From Euphorbia lathyris (lineage: Eukaryota; Streptophyta; Magnoliopsida; Malpighiales; Euphorbiaceae): DNA of 64,000 nucleotides. The DNA lies in assembly GCF_963576675.1 (NCBI RefSeq), contig NC_088915.1, positions 84,887,501 through 84,951,500 of the forward strand, given 5' to 3'. Made by a program: the position numbers and the translations under genes. This document shows positions 1 to 11,198 of the stretch, in pieces. A model generated the notes under the pieces. That model made no database searches, had not been told where the DNA came from, and saw nothing but the letters and a program-made list of their open reading frames with translations. The stretch's first letter is position 1. Each line of letters opens with the position of its first letter.

Positions 1-176
1 GGAATGTCCGATATAACAGTTAAATAATAGTCAAACCAGTATTTTCAAGTTTTTGGTAGCGAGTGCTAAAATTGATCTTACTTGAAAATTTTAGGGTTAA
101 ATTTACATCATTTTGTACGTTATGGTTAAATATGCACTTCCCTTAAAACATTAGAGTTAAATTTGACCTTAATAAT

Positions 177-227
<51 letters not shown>

Positions 228-3200
228 TACTTCAAGATCCGTCTAATCCCGTTCAACTAATTTTATAATTGGTATTTTTTTATGAACATATTTTCATTAG
301 ATGGAAAAAGAAGAATAAAAAAACGATAAGGAATACTTTCACATAAATATAGACTAAGCCCAATACAATATTCACGAAAGGATAAAAATGACTACAAAGA
401 GCAAATAGAACCGTAAGAGGTATAAAAGGGACAAAAGGGCAAGAAAATATATACTTCTCGTAAATCCAAATCCGTAGAAAAGCATATGCAATCCAATCTT
501 CACCATTCCGAACATTCGGATCTGAGTCATTTCTTTTGTTGCAACCACGTAGATCTATTGATCCACGGAGAATATAAATCGTTTCCGCTCTTCTTAAATC
601 CGAAAAGGATATAAACAAAAGAATAATAGAACACATATACAATTCAAACAGATAAAAATATCGAATAAAATATATGAATACAAACGAAAAAAACAAAACA
701 ATAAAAAAAAATATAGTAAAGTTTGTGTATTTGATAGATTAGGAAGATAAGAAAAGAGACGAAATGATGGTTTTATAATTGGTTGATAAGTCCGAAATTT
801 ACTTATATTCGTATGCATTTTCACGTTTATATTCATGCATTTAGTTTACTTTATTAAATGTTTTGGAAAGCTTTCACGTGCTTGTTTGTGATTTGAGTAG
901 AGATAGGTTAAAAATGGGTGACAGCTCATATTTAAGGAATATTAGCAGAAAACGAGCAAAGTACACATAATAAGGAGCAAAAGGAGAAGAATTCAGGAAT
1001 TAGTCATGTCACGTCTGTGACAAGCATGTCGCGGTCGTGACAGACACTTTTCCTGCACAAAGTTGATTTATTTATGTCACGATGTCTCGTTCACGTGATA
1101 GACCTTTATTCAGCAAAAGACATGATTTTTCATCCTTGAAGCACATCCTTTCGACCGAATCACATTTCTCTTCGCCATTAGCCACATCCGCTCATCACAT
1201 CTCTATAGAGGGATGTTTTCCAAAGGACACGTCTTTCCTACATCTATGAAAAGGACATTCTACATTAATCACAAAATATATAAAGATATACATAGATATA
1301 TAGAGAGATATAAAGATACAGATATACAGATATTTCACAATCAGAGTTTATAAAACTGATATTGAAATAACTTAGAGATTTAAATCCAAGCATCGAAGGA
1401 AGTAAGATCGAGAGATAAACTTCCTCGAGATACAAAGAAGAAGATACAAAAGAGAAGACAACCATGAGGTTTGACAAAACTTACAGACAGTAAAAGTATT
1501 CACAACCCTTATACTCTCATCTGTTATAGTATTTTTCTCTATATTCTTTACTCTTTACAAATGTTCAACACTGTCAATACTTTTTCATCAGAAATAAATC
1601 AATCAAATGCAAATTATTTTATATTCATTATGTTCTTCATTACTGCTTTATGTCTATTCTAGGGAAATTCATATAAGTAAAACATAGGAATAGTTATTAA
1701 TTTATAAATATAGAAGAGATTCAGTTTATAAAAGAATTGTATTACATCTGTAATTTATTCTGTTTTTAATTCATAATTATAATCACTACGATAGGCCGAG
1801 GAATTAGAATTGTTTATCTAAAAACACTTAAGCCATTTAATCCTAGATCGAGAGATTGGATTAAGTCTATTTCATATGATACAATTACATATAGATTGAA
1901 GGTATTAACAGGTTAATACTTAATAAAACCATCAAATTATCCCGAGCCATGCATGGAAATAAATCATAGGAATTAGTTTAAATTTAATATAAGTTAAAAC
2001 GAAAAAATTTACCAAACTAATGATTTTCTATAAAGCAAAAGAAAATGAATTAGTAAGTAATATATATTAACAGTTAATAGTATTCCTGTATGATCGATAT
2101 CTTTTATTACTACAAGAAAAACTGTGCACTTACCGAATTCACATAACATTGGTATTTTAAAATATTGAGTTGGAAGTGTATTTTTCTTATTATTTTTTAA
2201 TGGTAGTTTTGGGTTGTTGTTTTATTATTTGAATTAGTTGTAAGTATTATTTAATGGCAATAGATAATTTTTTATATATTATTACTAATATTGTTTTAAT
2301 GAATTATTTTTTATTTATATTATAAAAAGTGAATTGCTAAATACCGCCCCCAATTATTTATTGCCGTCCCCCTTTGGGGTTAAACTCCTAAATGGTGTTA
2401 ATTTTAAAAATAATTCTTTATTGAAGTATAGTTAAAAATTATTTTTTTGGAAGGGGCTGTTTTTAAACCTTAGTTAAAAAATAGTCCATTACGATGCTTT
2501 ATCCACCGTACTGGATAAAAATATATTTTGTTTTACTCCATTACAGCGGTGCAGGCGCCATAATGAAGTAAAAAGTAGTGACGTTAGCAGTGGCATCACA
2601 TGCCACTGCCAACTCTCCTTCCTATAATAATATATAAAAATAAAATCATAATATATAATTTTTTAAGTTTTTATTTTATATTATATATAGGTTGTGAATT
2701 ATATATTTTTAGAGTATAGTATATAATTCATATTACCTGTTTTATTCAGTTTTTTGATGGGTAAGGTTATAAAATTAACATTATCCGTTTATTTTTTGAA
2801 TTATTCATTTCGTTCAAATTCTAAATGGTATCAAATTATCCGTATGAAGGGGTAGCTTCAGTATTTTAGAAGATCTAGATCGCTTTAATTTTTTTATAAA
2901 TTAAAATTAATTTTTGACTGAACCAAGAAAAATCAAATAAAATCAAACTTTTAGGATAATTTACAGAGAAGACGAAGCAGTTAGCAACTATATTATTGTT
3001 AGAGTAAAATGCAAAAAAGACCGAGGTTTAACCTTTTTGTAAAATACAGTTAGCAGCTCTTATAGTTTAGAGGCTCTAGGTCGTTAGTTTTTTTAGTGGA
3101 TTACTAAACTCAGCCCCAATTTCACACTTCCAGCCCCGGAAAAAGACGTAACCGCCCTTTAACCAAAAACTGTAAATTCCAATCCCTCCCAAACTCTCTC

Positions 3201-3247
3201 AAAGTCTCCTAAATACATTTTGATCCGAATCAAAGACAACACGTTTG
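1..3247. other. AT-rich non-coding region with repeat remnants
   Basis: I see no convincing gene here. Short open frames (for example near 280-836 and 1265-1662) are low-complexity and match nothing I recognise. A (TA)n microsatellite lies at 179-226. The stretch 780-2100 has short inverted 'GTCAC...GTGAC' motifs near 1016-1060 and looks like worn retroelement-derived DNA, but I cannot define LTR ends. The segment 2330-2640 starts with a pattern (GAATTGCTAAATACCGCCCC) that resembles MULE terminal repeats and could belong to the transposase gene that follows; no matching right-hand repeat is present. Confidence 0.4.
179..226. repeat. (TA)n microsatellite
   Basis: Uninterrupted TA dinucleotides, about 24 units, in AT-rich non-coding DNA. 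Confidence 0.95.
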
Positions 3248-5252
3248 ATGGAAGGCAATCCGTTATCACCAGGAAGAGACGGGAGTGATGCTGTGTCTGA
3301 AGTCGAGGTATTTTTCCGATTGAACTTCCTTTCATTTCTGTAATTTGATTTAAAAAAAATTTGGTTCGGCACTCGGGCGTGTGAGCATCACGCCTCACCA
3401 TGTGGTGGGGCGTATGAGTATCACGCCCCACCACATGGTGAGGCGTGATGCTCACATGCCCCACCGCATAGTCGGGCGTGATACTCATACGCCCCACCAC
3501 ATGGTGAGGCGTGATGCTCACACGCCCGAGTGTATTTGTGGTTGTTTTCGGGTTTAGACACCGAAACGCTGTAGAAATGTCACGTTTTGGAATGTAATGT
3601 TCGTTATTTATCATTTACAGGAGGTTTCGTGGGAAGAATTTGACGGAAACGGCATAGATTACAGTTCGCAGTTTTTTCCCAAACAAACGTTTCAAACATA
3701 TCATGAAGCTGTTAACTGGGCAAAACAGACGGCAATTGGGATCAGGTTCAAGTTAACCACAGCGTCGCACAAGACGGGGGGCAAGTCAAAGTGGATATTG
3801 GTTAAATGTGCTCGTGGTGTTAAGAATTATAAAAGGAAAAAGGATATGGATATGGATGTTATACTACGGAAGAATACAAAAACAAAGTACTGTGGTTGCA
3901 AATTCCAGATAAAGGTTATCGAAATCGCTGAATTGGGCGGTTGGGTGGTGAATGGGATTCCTGGAGATAGAGGACAGCACTGTCATCAGTTGGCTGTATA
4001 TCGTCAGGGCTACAGACAGATGAGCGGACTAAGCCCGGCTTCCAAAAAACTTGTTCGTGAAATGAGTTCAGCTCAAGCTAAGCCTTGTGCTATTTTTGCT
4101 GCAATCAAAGAAAAACATCCGGAAGATTGCCCGACACAAATACATATCTATAATTACAAGGAGAAAATCAGGACTGAGAGCTTTGAGGGTCGGGATGTAA
4201 TCGGTCAGTTTTATCGGCTTGCTATAGATAAGGAGTACATACATTGGACGCAAGCGGTGCCGGGCAGCAATGTTGTGACTCACTTATTTATGGCACATCC
4301 AACATCGATCATACTGTTCCGATCTTATTACTTGTTTGTTAGTATGGATTCAACATATAAAACAAACAAGTATAAGATGCCATTCTTTGAAATCATTGGA
4401 ATGACGCCTTCAAACAAAAACTTCTTGATCGCCTATGCAATTATAAAGGATGAAACTGAGGGTAGTTATATGTGGGTGTTACAAAAATTGAAGCTTTTTC
4501 TCCAACCTGATGTGCATCCGACAGCCATTGCTACAGACCGGGAGTTAGGACTGATGCAGCCGATTCGTGAGGTATTTCCTCATAGTCATCATTTATTGTG
4601 CACATGGCATATTAATAAAGATGTGGAGGATAGAGTAGGCAAGTTGTGTGGAATGAAGAGGTTTGGTGAAATTTTTAAGAATTCCAAATGGAAACGTATA
4701 ATCGAAGCCCCGACAGTAGCCGAATATGAGGCGGTAGTGGTAGCCATGAAGAATACTACTGCCAACTGGCCTTATGTGATAGAGTACGTGGAGACCACAT
4801 GGCTAGTGCATAAAGAGAAGTTTTTTCGAGCATGGATGAACAATGTGTTGCACTTAGGAAACACCACAACCTGTCGAGTGGAGAGTTCACATGCACAGTT
4901 GAAACAGTGGTTGAATTCATCTACTGGTGCACTCAATACAGTGTGGGCAAGGTGCACAAGGACATTGAGGCTCAGATCGAGGCGATCAAGTAAGACATTT
5001 ATTCTGTTATTTGCTTTAATCTTTTAAAATTTAATACATTAGTTTTGTAATCCCTCATTGTATATAATCAGATACTCACTCGAGGACTCGAGAAGAAGAT
5101 CTGCGGTGAATCACTATGGAGCACCTTTCATGTATCTCGACTTACACGTTTCATATTACTGCTTGGCTGTACTAAATGATGAGCTCAAACATATGCACGG
5201 ATTGAGTATGGATGTGGTAAGTGAATGCGAATGTGTGTTGCCCATGACCAGG
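3248..5252 (+). pseudogene. MULE (Mutator-like) transposase gene, 3' truncated
   Basis: Encodes the N-terminal two thirds of a Mutator-like transposase, a DDE nuclease that would cut and rejoin element ends. A small first exon is inferred at 3248-3307 (ATG, 20 codons, donor GT at 3308). The intron ends in AG at 3620, and exon 2 continues in the same phase from 3621. Exon 2 has a DNA-binding-like N-terminal domain and then the MULE core: 'MDSTYKTNKYK' (first Asp), 'IATDRELGL' (second Asp), 'CTWHINKD' (CxxH) and 'RVESSHAQLK' (Glu). A missing base near 4950 shifts the frame just before the exon end. The donor at 4990 and acceptor at 5071 then join to 'YSLEDSRRRSAVNH', restoring the family sequence. 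The protein stops being recognisable right after 'CECVLPMTRG', the first half of the SWIM zinc finger, where Copia-like DNA begins. The frameshift and missing C-terminus make it a pseudogene. Confidence 0.8.
3370..3532. repeat. Perfect 59-bp inverted repeat (long hairpin) in MULE intron
   Basis: Bases 3370-3428 are the exact reverse complement of 3474-3532, separated by a 45-base loop. The arms are themselves built from short GC-rich modules (ATCACGCC, CACCATGTGG, GGGCGT) found in both orientations, also in the loop. GC content is far above the flanking DNA. The structure lies wholly inside the inferred first intron (3308-3620). An open frame on the minus strand across it (tandem 'TPHHVVGR'-like peptides) is a by-product of the repeat. 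Confidence 0.9.
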
Positions 5253-5332
5253 GGGTTTGCAGAAGGTGGCTACGTACCCAGTTCCTTCATGATCACCAGT
5301 TCTCCTCAGCTTTGTTCCTTCATTCTTCAATT

Positions 5333-5878
5333 TCAGCAAATTTGCAAGGTAGTAGGGTTGAGAAAGATGGTTTTCTCTTTTACCACAGTTACTAGGCAGT
5401 CCTGGTTGTCGTCAGCAACCCGTAGATTATGGTAAAATTCCCTTACTAGGTCAGGGTAAGTTGGGTCTCTAATGGAGAACAGCTCCATCCATCCATTCTT
5501 CGATATCCATTCACAGAATGGTTGCTCGATTGTTACGAAAGCCTCAGAGAACCATCTGGAGAAGTCTATCTACCACTCTCTGACGTCTTCGAAAACCTTA
5601 GTATAGGTTCTTACTTTGGTCGGCTTTCCTTTGGAGGAAGTGGCTTGGCCAGCTTTGCCTTTGGTTGGTGTGGTGGCCTTAGTCGTTTCAGGCAGAGTGG
5701 TATGCTTAGAAGATTCATCGGAACTGGTCTTAGGGTGACCGGCACCGGAGATGTTCACTGAAATCTTAGTCATAGTTTCAGAGAGGGTTTTGGAAGTTTT
5801 TTTAGTGTTCTTAGAGAGAGTGAGGTTATACCAGAGAATTCGATAAGTGTAAAGAGATAAAAATGGGGATTTACCCAT
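5333..5878 (-). pseudogene. 3' extra ORF of the Copia element (plant transposon-protein domain)
   Basis: The ORF starting at 5878 opens with a Ser/Thr/Lys-rich segment ('SGAGHPKTSSDESSKHT') and reaches a TAG at 5570-5572. Past that stop the same frame stays open to a TGA at 5333-5335, with 'WISKNGWMELFSIRDPTYPD' and 'VREFYHNLRV'. This resembles the 'putative plant transposon protein' domain found in gag-like or extra ORFs of large plant retrotransposons. It sits downstream of RNase H, where SIRE-like elements carry an extra ORF. I cannot assign a function, and it may derive from another element. Confidence 0.5.
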
Positions 5879-6171
5879 TATTTATAGCGGTGAAAGGTGG
5901 ATCTTATCGAATCCATGTGTCAGTTTTGCCTTGAGATTGTCAACCGACAATGATCCTGGCTTTTATGACACATTTGGTGCATACGTCATCCTAGGTGGCT
6001 ATTCGCGTGCTCTAGCATTAAATGCAACGGATCTTATACTCAGCGTTTAGAATACTAAGCGTTTTATATTCTGAGTGGTCAGTTTTATACAAACGGATGA
6101 TTTCTCAGTTTGAGATAACTACTCGGTGCCAATGTTTGCTCAGTATGTGATATTCATTCATTTATCATTAA

Positions 6172-6238
6172 TCACTCAGCATACATCTATTCACTCAGCA
6201 AATAATAGATCACTCAGCATGTTAATTCACTCAGCATG
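6172..6238. repeat. Four spaced copies of CACTCAGCA
   Basis: CACTCAGCA-type 9-mers occur near 6172, 6192, 6211 and 6228, spaced 17-20 bases apart, between the RNase H stop and the 3' ORF of the Copia element. The same CTCAGC/GCTGAG word is common through the rest of the element, including its LTR and coding parts. Confidence 0.7.
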
Positions 6239-6260
6239 AATATAGATTAAGAGCTGGAAT

Positions 6261-7715
6261 TTACTGAAGAGGATTAAACATACCAATGGCTTCTCTCAGT
6301 ATGCTGAACTGTTCACGAGCCAGTGGCTTTGTGAAGATATCCGCAAGCTGCTCATCCGTTGGGACGTAGGTCAGCTTTATCTCACCCTTGAGTACATGGT
6401 CTCTAATGAAGTGATGTCTTATGCTGACATGCTTCATCCTGCTGTGTTGAATTGGGTTCTTTGATAGATCAATTGCACTTTTGTTGTCACATTTGACCTC
6501 AATTGTCTTTGTTTGAACACCATAGTCTTCAAGCTGTTGCTTAATCCATAGGACTTGAGCAACACAGTGTCCAGCAACAATGTACTCAGCTTCAGTGGTA
6601 GATAAGGCTACTGACGCCTGCTTCTTGCTGAACCAGGATACAAGACAGCTTCCTAAGAAGTGACATCCTCCAGAGGTGCTTTTTCGTTCAAGCTTGTCTC
6701 GTCCATAGTCAGCGCCAGTGTATCCAACGAGTGTAAAACAATGAGTGTTGGGATACCATAAACCTGCGTTCACTGAGCTTTGCAAATATCTAAGGATTCT
6801 TTTTACAGCTATGTAATGAGATTCCTTAGGGTTAGATTGATATCTAGCACAGTAGCATACTGAGAACTGAATGTCCGGTCTACTTGCTGTTAAGTAAAGT
6901 AGAGAGCCTATCATACCTCGATACAATTTACTGTCTACTGACTTACCATTCTCGTCAGCACCAAGGACAGTGTCAGTGCCCATAGGAGTAGATATTGGCT
7001 TGCAATTTTCAAGATCATATTTCTTCAATATCTCCTTGGCATATTTAGCTTGACTGATGAAGATGCCATTTTTCCCTTGTTTGATTTGAAGTCCAAGGAA
7101 GAAATTGAGTTCTCCCATCATTAACATTTCAAACTCAGTCTGCATTTGCTTGCTAAATTCCTTGCACATTGACTCATTAGTAGCACCGAAAATAATATCA
7201 TCCACATATATTTGAGCCAGCAGGGTATCTTTACCCTTTCTCTTAATGAATAAGGTTGTATCAGCTTTGCCTCTGACATAGTTTCTAGTCAGCAGGAAAC
7301 TGGTCAGCCTCTCATACCAAGCACGTGGTGCTTGCTTGAGGCCGTACAGAGCCTTTTTGAGTTTATAAACGTGATTTGGGAATTTAGGATCCTCAAACCC
7401 TGGAGGTTGGTTAACATAAACTTCCTCGTTTATAACTCCATTAAGGAATGCACTCTTAACATCCATTTGAAACAGTTTAAAGTTCATATAACTTGCATAA
7501 GCGCATAAAATTCTAATAGCCTCTAGCCTTGCCACTGGGGCAAAGGTCTCACCGTAGTCAATACCTTCTTGCTGACTGTAGCCCTGAGCTACAAGCCTTG
7601 CTTTGTTCCTGACTACATTTCCTTGCTCATCCAGCTTGTTGCGAAGACCCATCTTGTTCCAATGGTCTTCTGACTCCTTGGATGTGGCACTAACTCTCAT
7701 ACATCGTTTCTTCTG
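6261..7715 (-). pseudogene. Copia reverse transcriptase-RNase H
   Basis: Copies the element RNA into DNA. Read on the minus strand from about 7700, the RT motifs appear in order: '[20 protein letters not shown]', '[12 protein letters not shown]' (first catalytic Asp) and 'YVDDIIFG' (YVDD box). RNase H follows with '[13 protein letters not shown]', '[10 protein letters not shown]', '[13 protein letters not shown]' and the terminal '[14 protein letters not shown]'. The sequence before '[12 protein letters not shown]' is out of frame with the upstream linker, so a frameshift lies around 7700-7715. The family expects a continuous 'TKWVFRNKLDE'-like region there. The rest of the 479-residue frame is uninterrupted. 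Confidence 0.88.
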
Positions 7716-9388
7716 AATTGGTCAAGTTCCTCTTGCATTGCGCTCATCCAGAATTCATCTTCCTCAGCATCAGCGAAGTTCTTAGGTTCCTGAACTGAGA
7801 CGAAGGCTACGTTGCTGAGGTATCTCCTAAGTTGATTTCTTGTCATCAGGGTATTCTCAGCGGCATCAAGAATGGCACTCTCTGAGTGTCCTCTTGGTAT
7901 CCTTATCTCCTTTGGTAGATTGATGTCTTGTGCTGTCTGTGTTTCAACAATCTCTGCAGGTATAGATTGGTCAGTGAAAAAAATTTGAGGTTCACTTTTA
8001 CCTTTGGTCAGCCCTTGAGGGAATGACTCAGCGGCTGTATCTTGATCAGTGGGTACTGAGTGTGGATCATCCTCGGTCAGCGGCAGATATCTTCCTGCAG
8101 GGTTAGTTTCGTCGAACTCAACATGTACTGACTCTTCTAAAACTTGAGTTCGTTTATTGAAAACTCTGTATGCTTTGCTGTTTGTTGAGTAGCCTAAAAA
8201 GATAGCTTCATCACCTTTTGAGTCAAACTTAGCTAGGCTATCTTTGGTGTTTAAAATAAAACATTTACAGCCAAAGGCACGAAAGTATCCAATGTTGGGC
8301 TTTTGTCCTTTTCAAAGTTCGTAGGGGGTTTTCTTTAGTATAGGTCTAACAAGAGCCCTATTAAGAATATAGCACGCTGTGTTAACAGCTTCTCCCCAAA
8401 AGTACTTTGGAAGCCTATGCTCACTCAGCATTGTCCTGGATATTTCAACCAAGGTTTTGTTCTTCCTTTCAACAACCCCATTTTGTTGAGGCGTCCTAGG
8501 AGTAGAAAAATTATGGTCAATGTTGTTGGCTTCACAGAATTCAACAAACTGTTGGTTTTTGAATTCTCCACCATTATCACTTCGGATGTGAGCCAATTTT
8601 AGGTCTTTATCATTTTCAAGTTTTCTAACCAAATTTGAAAATGTCTCAAAGGTCTCATCCTTGCTACTCAGCAAGATGACCCAAGTGTACCGAGAGAAGT
8701 CATCTACAATGACCAAGGAAAATCTTCTTCCACCCAGACTCAGCGGCTGGACTGGACCGAAGAGATCCAAGTGTAGTAACTCTAACGGACGCTTAGTTGA
8801 GACAATATTTTTACTATGAAAAGATTGTTTGGTTTGTTTTCCAGCTTGGCAAGCGTGGCATAGTTGATCTTTTTCAAATTTAAGTTCTGACAGTCCCTCA
8901 ACCAATTGCTTTCTTACTAATTTGGCCAGGAGGTCCATGCTTATATGACCAAGTCTCCTGTGCCATAGCCAGGAATTTTCTTCCTTTGAAACTAAGCATA
9001 TAGTTTTTGAAAACTTTTTCTCCAAGTTCAGCATGAAGACATTATCAATGCGAGGGGCAGTTAAAATTAACTCATTAGTTTTACCCTCATATATTTTACA
9101 TCCAGTGTCATCAAATATAACTTTTCTCCCATTATCACATAGCTGAGCTACGCTGAGTAAGTTATATTTGAGTCCGCTGACTAGGGAGACTGACTTAATA
9201 GTAGGATTACCTCCAACGGTTCCTGACCCTACTATCTTACCCTTTTTGTTGTCTCCAAAACTTACGCTTCCTCCTCGTTTACGCTCAAATGTGATGAACT
9301 GAGTTTCATCACCAGTCATATGCCTCGAGCATGCGCTGTCAATATACCACATCTTTGATTTCTCAGCACATCTCAGGCTTACCTGCAA
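7716..9388 (-). pseudogene. Copia protease / integrase region
   Basis: Protease-like motif 'WYIDSACSRHMTGD' is followed by the GAG-pre-integrase domain ('WLWHRRLGHISMDLLAKLV') with the HHCC finger ('CHACQAGKQTKQSF'). The integrase core has 'LHLDLFGP' (Asp), 'IRSDNGGEFKN' (Asp) and 'TPQQNGVVERKNKTLVE' (Glu). The frame ends at a TGA at 8312-8314 in 'TPYEL*KGQKPNIGYFRAFG', where Copia proteins normally have Trp. The same frame then stays open through the variable linker towards RT. The product would splice cDNA into the genome; here it is interrupted. Confidence 0.85.
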
Positions 9389-9393
9389 TGTAA

Positions 9394-11135
9394 CTAGTTA
9401 CTCTTAGGTACCCAATTCTTTTTGGGTCTTTGCTTGTTAGGTTCAACATGTAAAGCATCATATTTTATTTTATGGCGACATACTTGAACAATATGGCCAT
9501 TCTTTCCATAGAAGTCACAGCTGACCTTCCGTTTAGGATTTCTCACTGACTGGTCAGCACCCCAGTGCTGAGCGTGCCAGCACACCTTTGTGGTGTGTCC
9601 TTTCTTCCCACAGAAGTCACACTGGACTTTCCGCTGAGGATTCCATCTCTGCTGACCAGTGCCTCGGTACTGAGTATTCAGAGGAATGTTTCTTTTGTTT
9701 GGAACCTTTAGTTGGTTCTGGATAGTTGTGACGTCCTTTCTCAGTTTCTTAGAATCTGATTGGACTTCAGAGATAGACTTATGTATGATCTCCATGTTAT
9801 CATGCAAAGTTGAGTTGTCCTGAAGAAGGAATCTGAGGTCACTCTGCTTGACCTCTTCAACCTCGTCACAGCGCCTGCTGAGTGCTCTAACTTTCTTATT
9901 ACACTTTTTGACAAGTGTGTAGAGATCACTCAGGGCATTAACCATTTCATTTCTGAGCTGGGGTAGTGATATTACCTCATTTTATTGCTCCTCGTCATCA
10001 GATGCGATGGAGGGGTCAGCATGCTCAGAGATGCACGGCTCAGCAAGTTCGTCAGCCATGAAACAGATCTTTGCTGACTCAGTGGCATCAGCTTCTGATG
10101 ATGAAGACTCATCACTGTCGCTCCATGTTGCCACCATTGCCTTTTTGCCGTTCTTCCTTTCTTTCCTCAGCGTGGGGCAGCTTGACTTGATATGGCCAGT
10201 TTGATGACATTCAAAGCATGTAATGGGCTTTGAGTTATCCTTCTTGTATTTGCTGTCGCTGGACTCAACTTTATACTTATCAAACTTTCTGTAAGGCTTT
10301 TTAGAATATTTGTCATTCTTTCTGAACAGCCTTTTCATCTTTCTGGTGAACATAGCCATCTCCTCATCATCTGTTGAGTTCCCATCAGTGGAGTCAGCTT
10401 TCATGACAAGAGATTTTTGCTTCTTGTCTTCAGACTTTTCCTTCACCTCAAAATTCTTCATTGAGATCTCATGGGTCAGCAATGAGCCGATGAGTTCATC
10501 ATATTTGTAGGTGGTTAAGTCTTGAGCTTCCTCAACAGCAGTCTTCTTTGCTTGCCAGTTTTTAGGAAGACTCCTAAGAATCTTCTTGACTTGTTCTTCC
10601 TCAGTGAAGATCTTCCCAAGTCTCTTGAGCTCATTGATGATGTTTTAAACCTTGCATTCATGTCAGATATTCCTTCATCATCGTTCATTTCGAACAGCTC
10701 GTACAGTCTCATCTGCTGGTTCACCTTAGACTCCTTCACTTTGTTGGTTCCTTCGTAGGTGACCTCCAGCTTCTTCCAGATCTCTTGCGCTGACTCACAA
10801 CCTGATATCTTATTATATTCTGCAGCATCAAGCGCACAGTGAAGCATATTTATAGCCGAAGCGTGATTTTGTAGCTTCTTGAGATCATCCTCTGTCCATT
10901 TGGCCTCAGCTTTGACAACTGTTTGGCCAGCCACAACTTCAACAGGAACAAACGGGCCTTGGACTATTGAAAGCCATGCACTCATGTTTGTTGCCTGAAT
11001 AAAGTTTTTCATCCTATTCTTCCAGAAGGTGTAGTTAGACCCGAAGAATAGGGGAGGCCGAGTAATGGACAGCCCCTCAGGTAAGATCTGAGATGTCTAG
11101 TTTCCTGGGAGAAACCGAGTGCTGTTTTCAGCCAT
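9394..11135 (-). pseudogene. Copia gag with zinc knuckles
   Basis: Capsid protein of the element. The likely start is the ATG at 11133-11135 ('MAENSTRFLPGN'), followed by an in-frame TAG after 'FLPGN'. The UBN2-type gag core includes 'ATNMSAWLSIVQGPF', 'SAQEIWKKLEVTYEGT' and 'MRLYELFEMNDDEGISDMN'. One A is missing near 10643-10647, after which the gag continues in another frame ('LLTHEISMKNF'). Zinc knuckles: 'CFECHQTGHIKSSC' (intact CCHC), 'CDFCGKKGHTTKVC' and 'CDFYGKNGHIVQVC', the last with Cys replaced by Tyr. Breaks near 9945-9982 separate the pieces. Confidence 0.8.
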
Positions 11136-11183
11136 AGTGGGGATTAGCTCAAGGTAGTTAAACCTTTCACAGTGAGCTTTTAA

Positions 11184-11195
11184 GCTCTGATACCA
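11184..11195 (-). other. Primer binding site (initiator tRNA-Met type) of the Copia element
   Basis: On the minus strand this reads TGGTATCAGAGC, the standard plant tRNA-Met primer site, three bases downstream of the LTR end. It fixes the element's orientation and the inner LTR boundary. Confidence 0.9.
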
Positions 11196-11198
11196 CTT

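Noticed and set aside
3370..3532. CRISPR-like array from regularly repeated GC-rich modules
   Set aside because: Units alternate in orientation with no unique spacers, and the context is a plant intron.
3159..3614. Minus-strand frame with repeated 'TPHHVVGR'-like peptides
   Set aside because: It comes from the inverted-repeat hairpin; no start context or family support.
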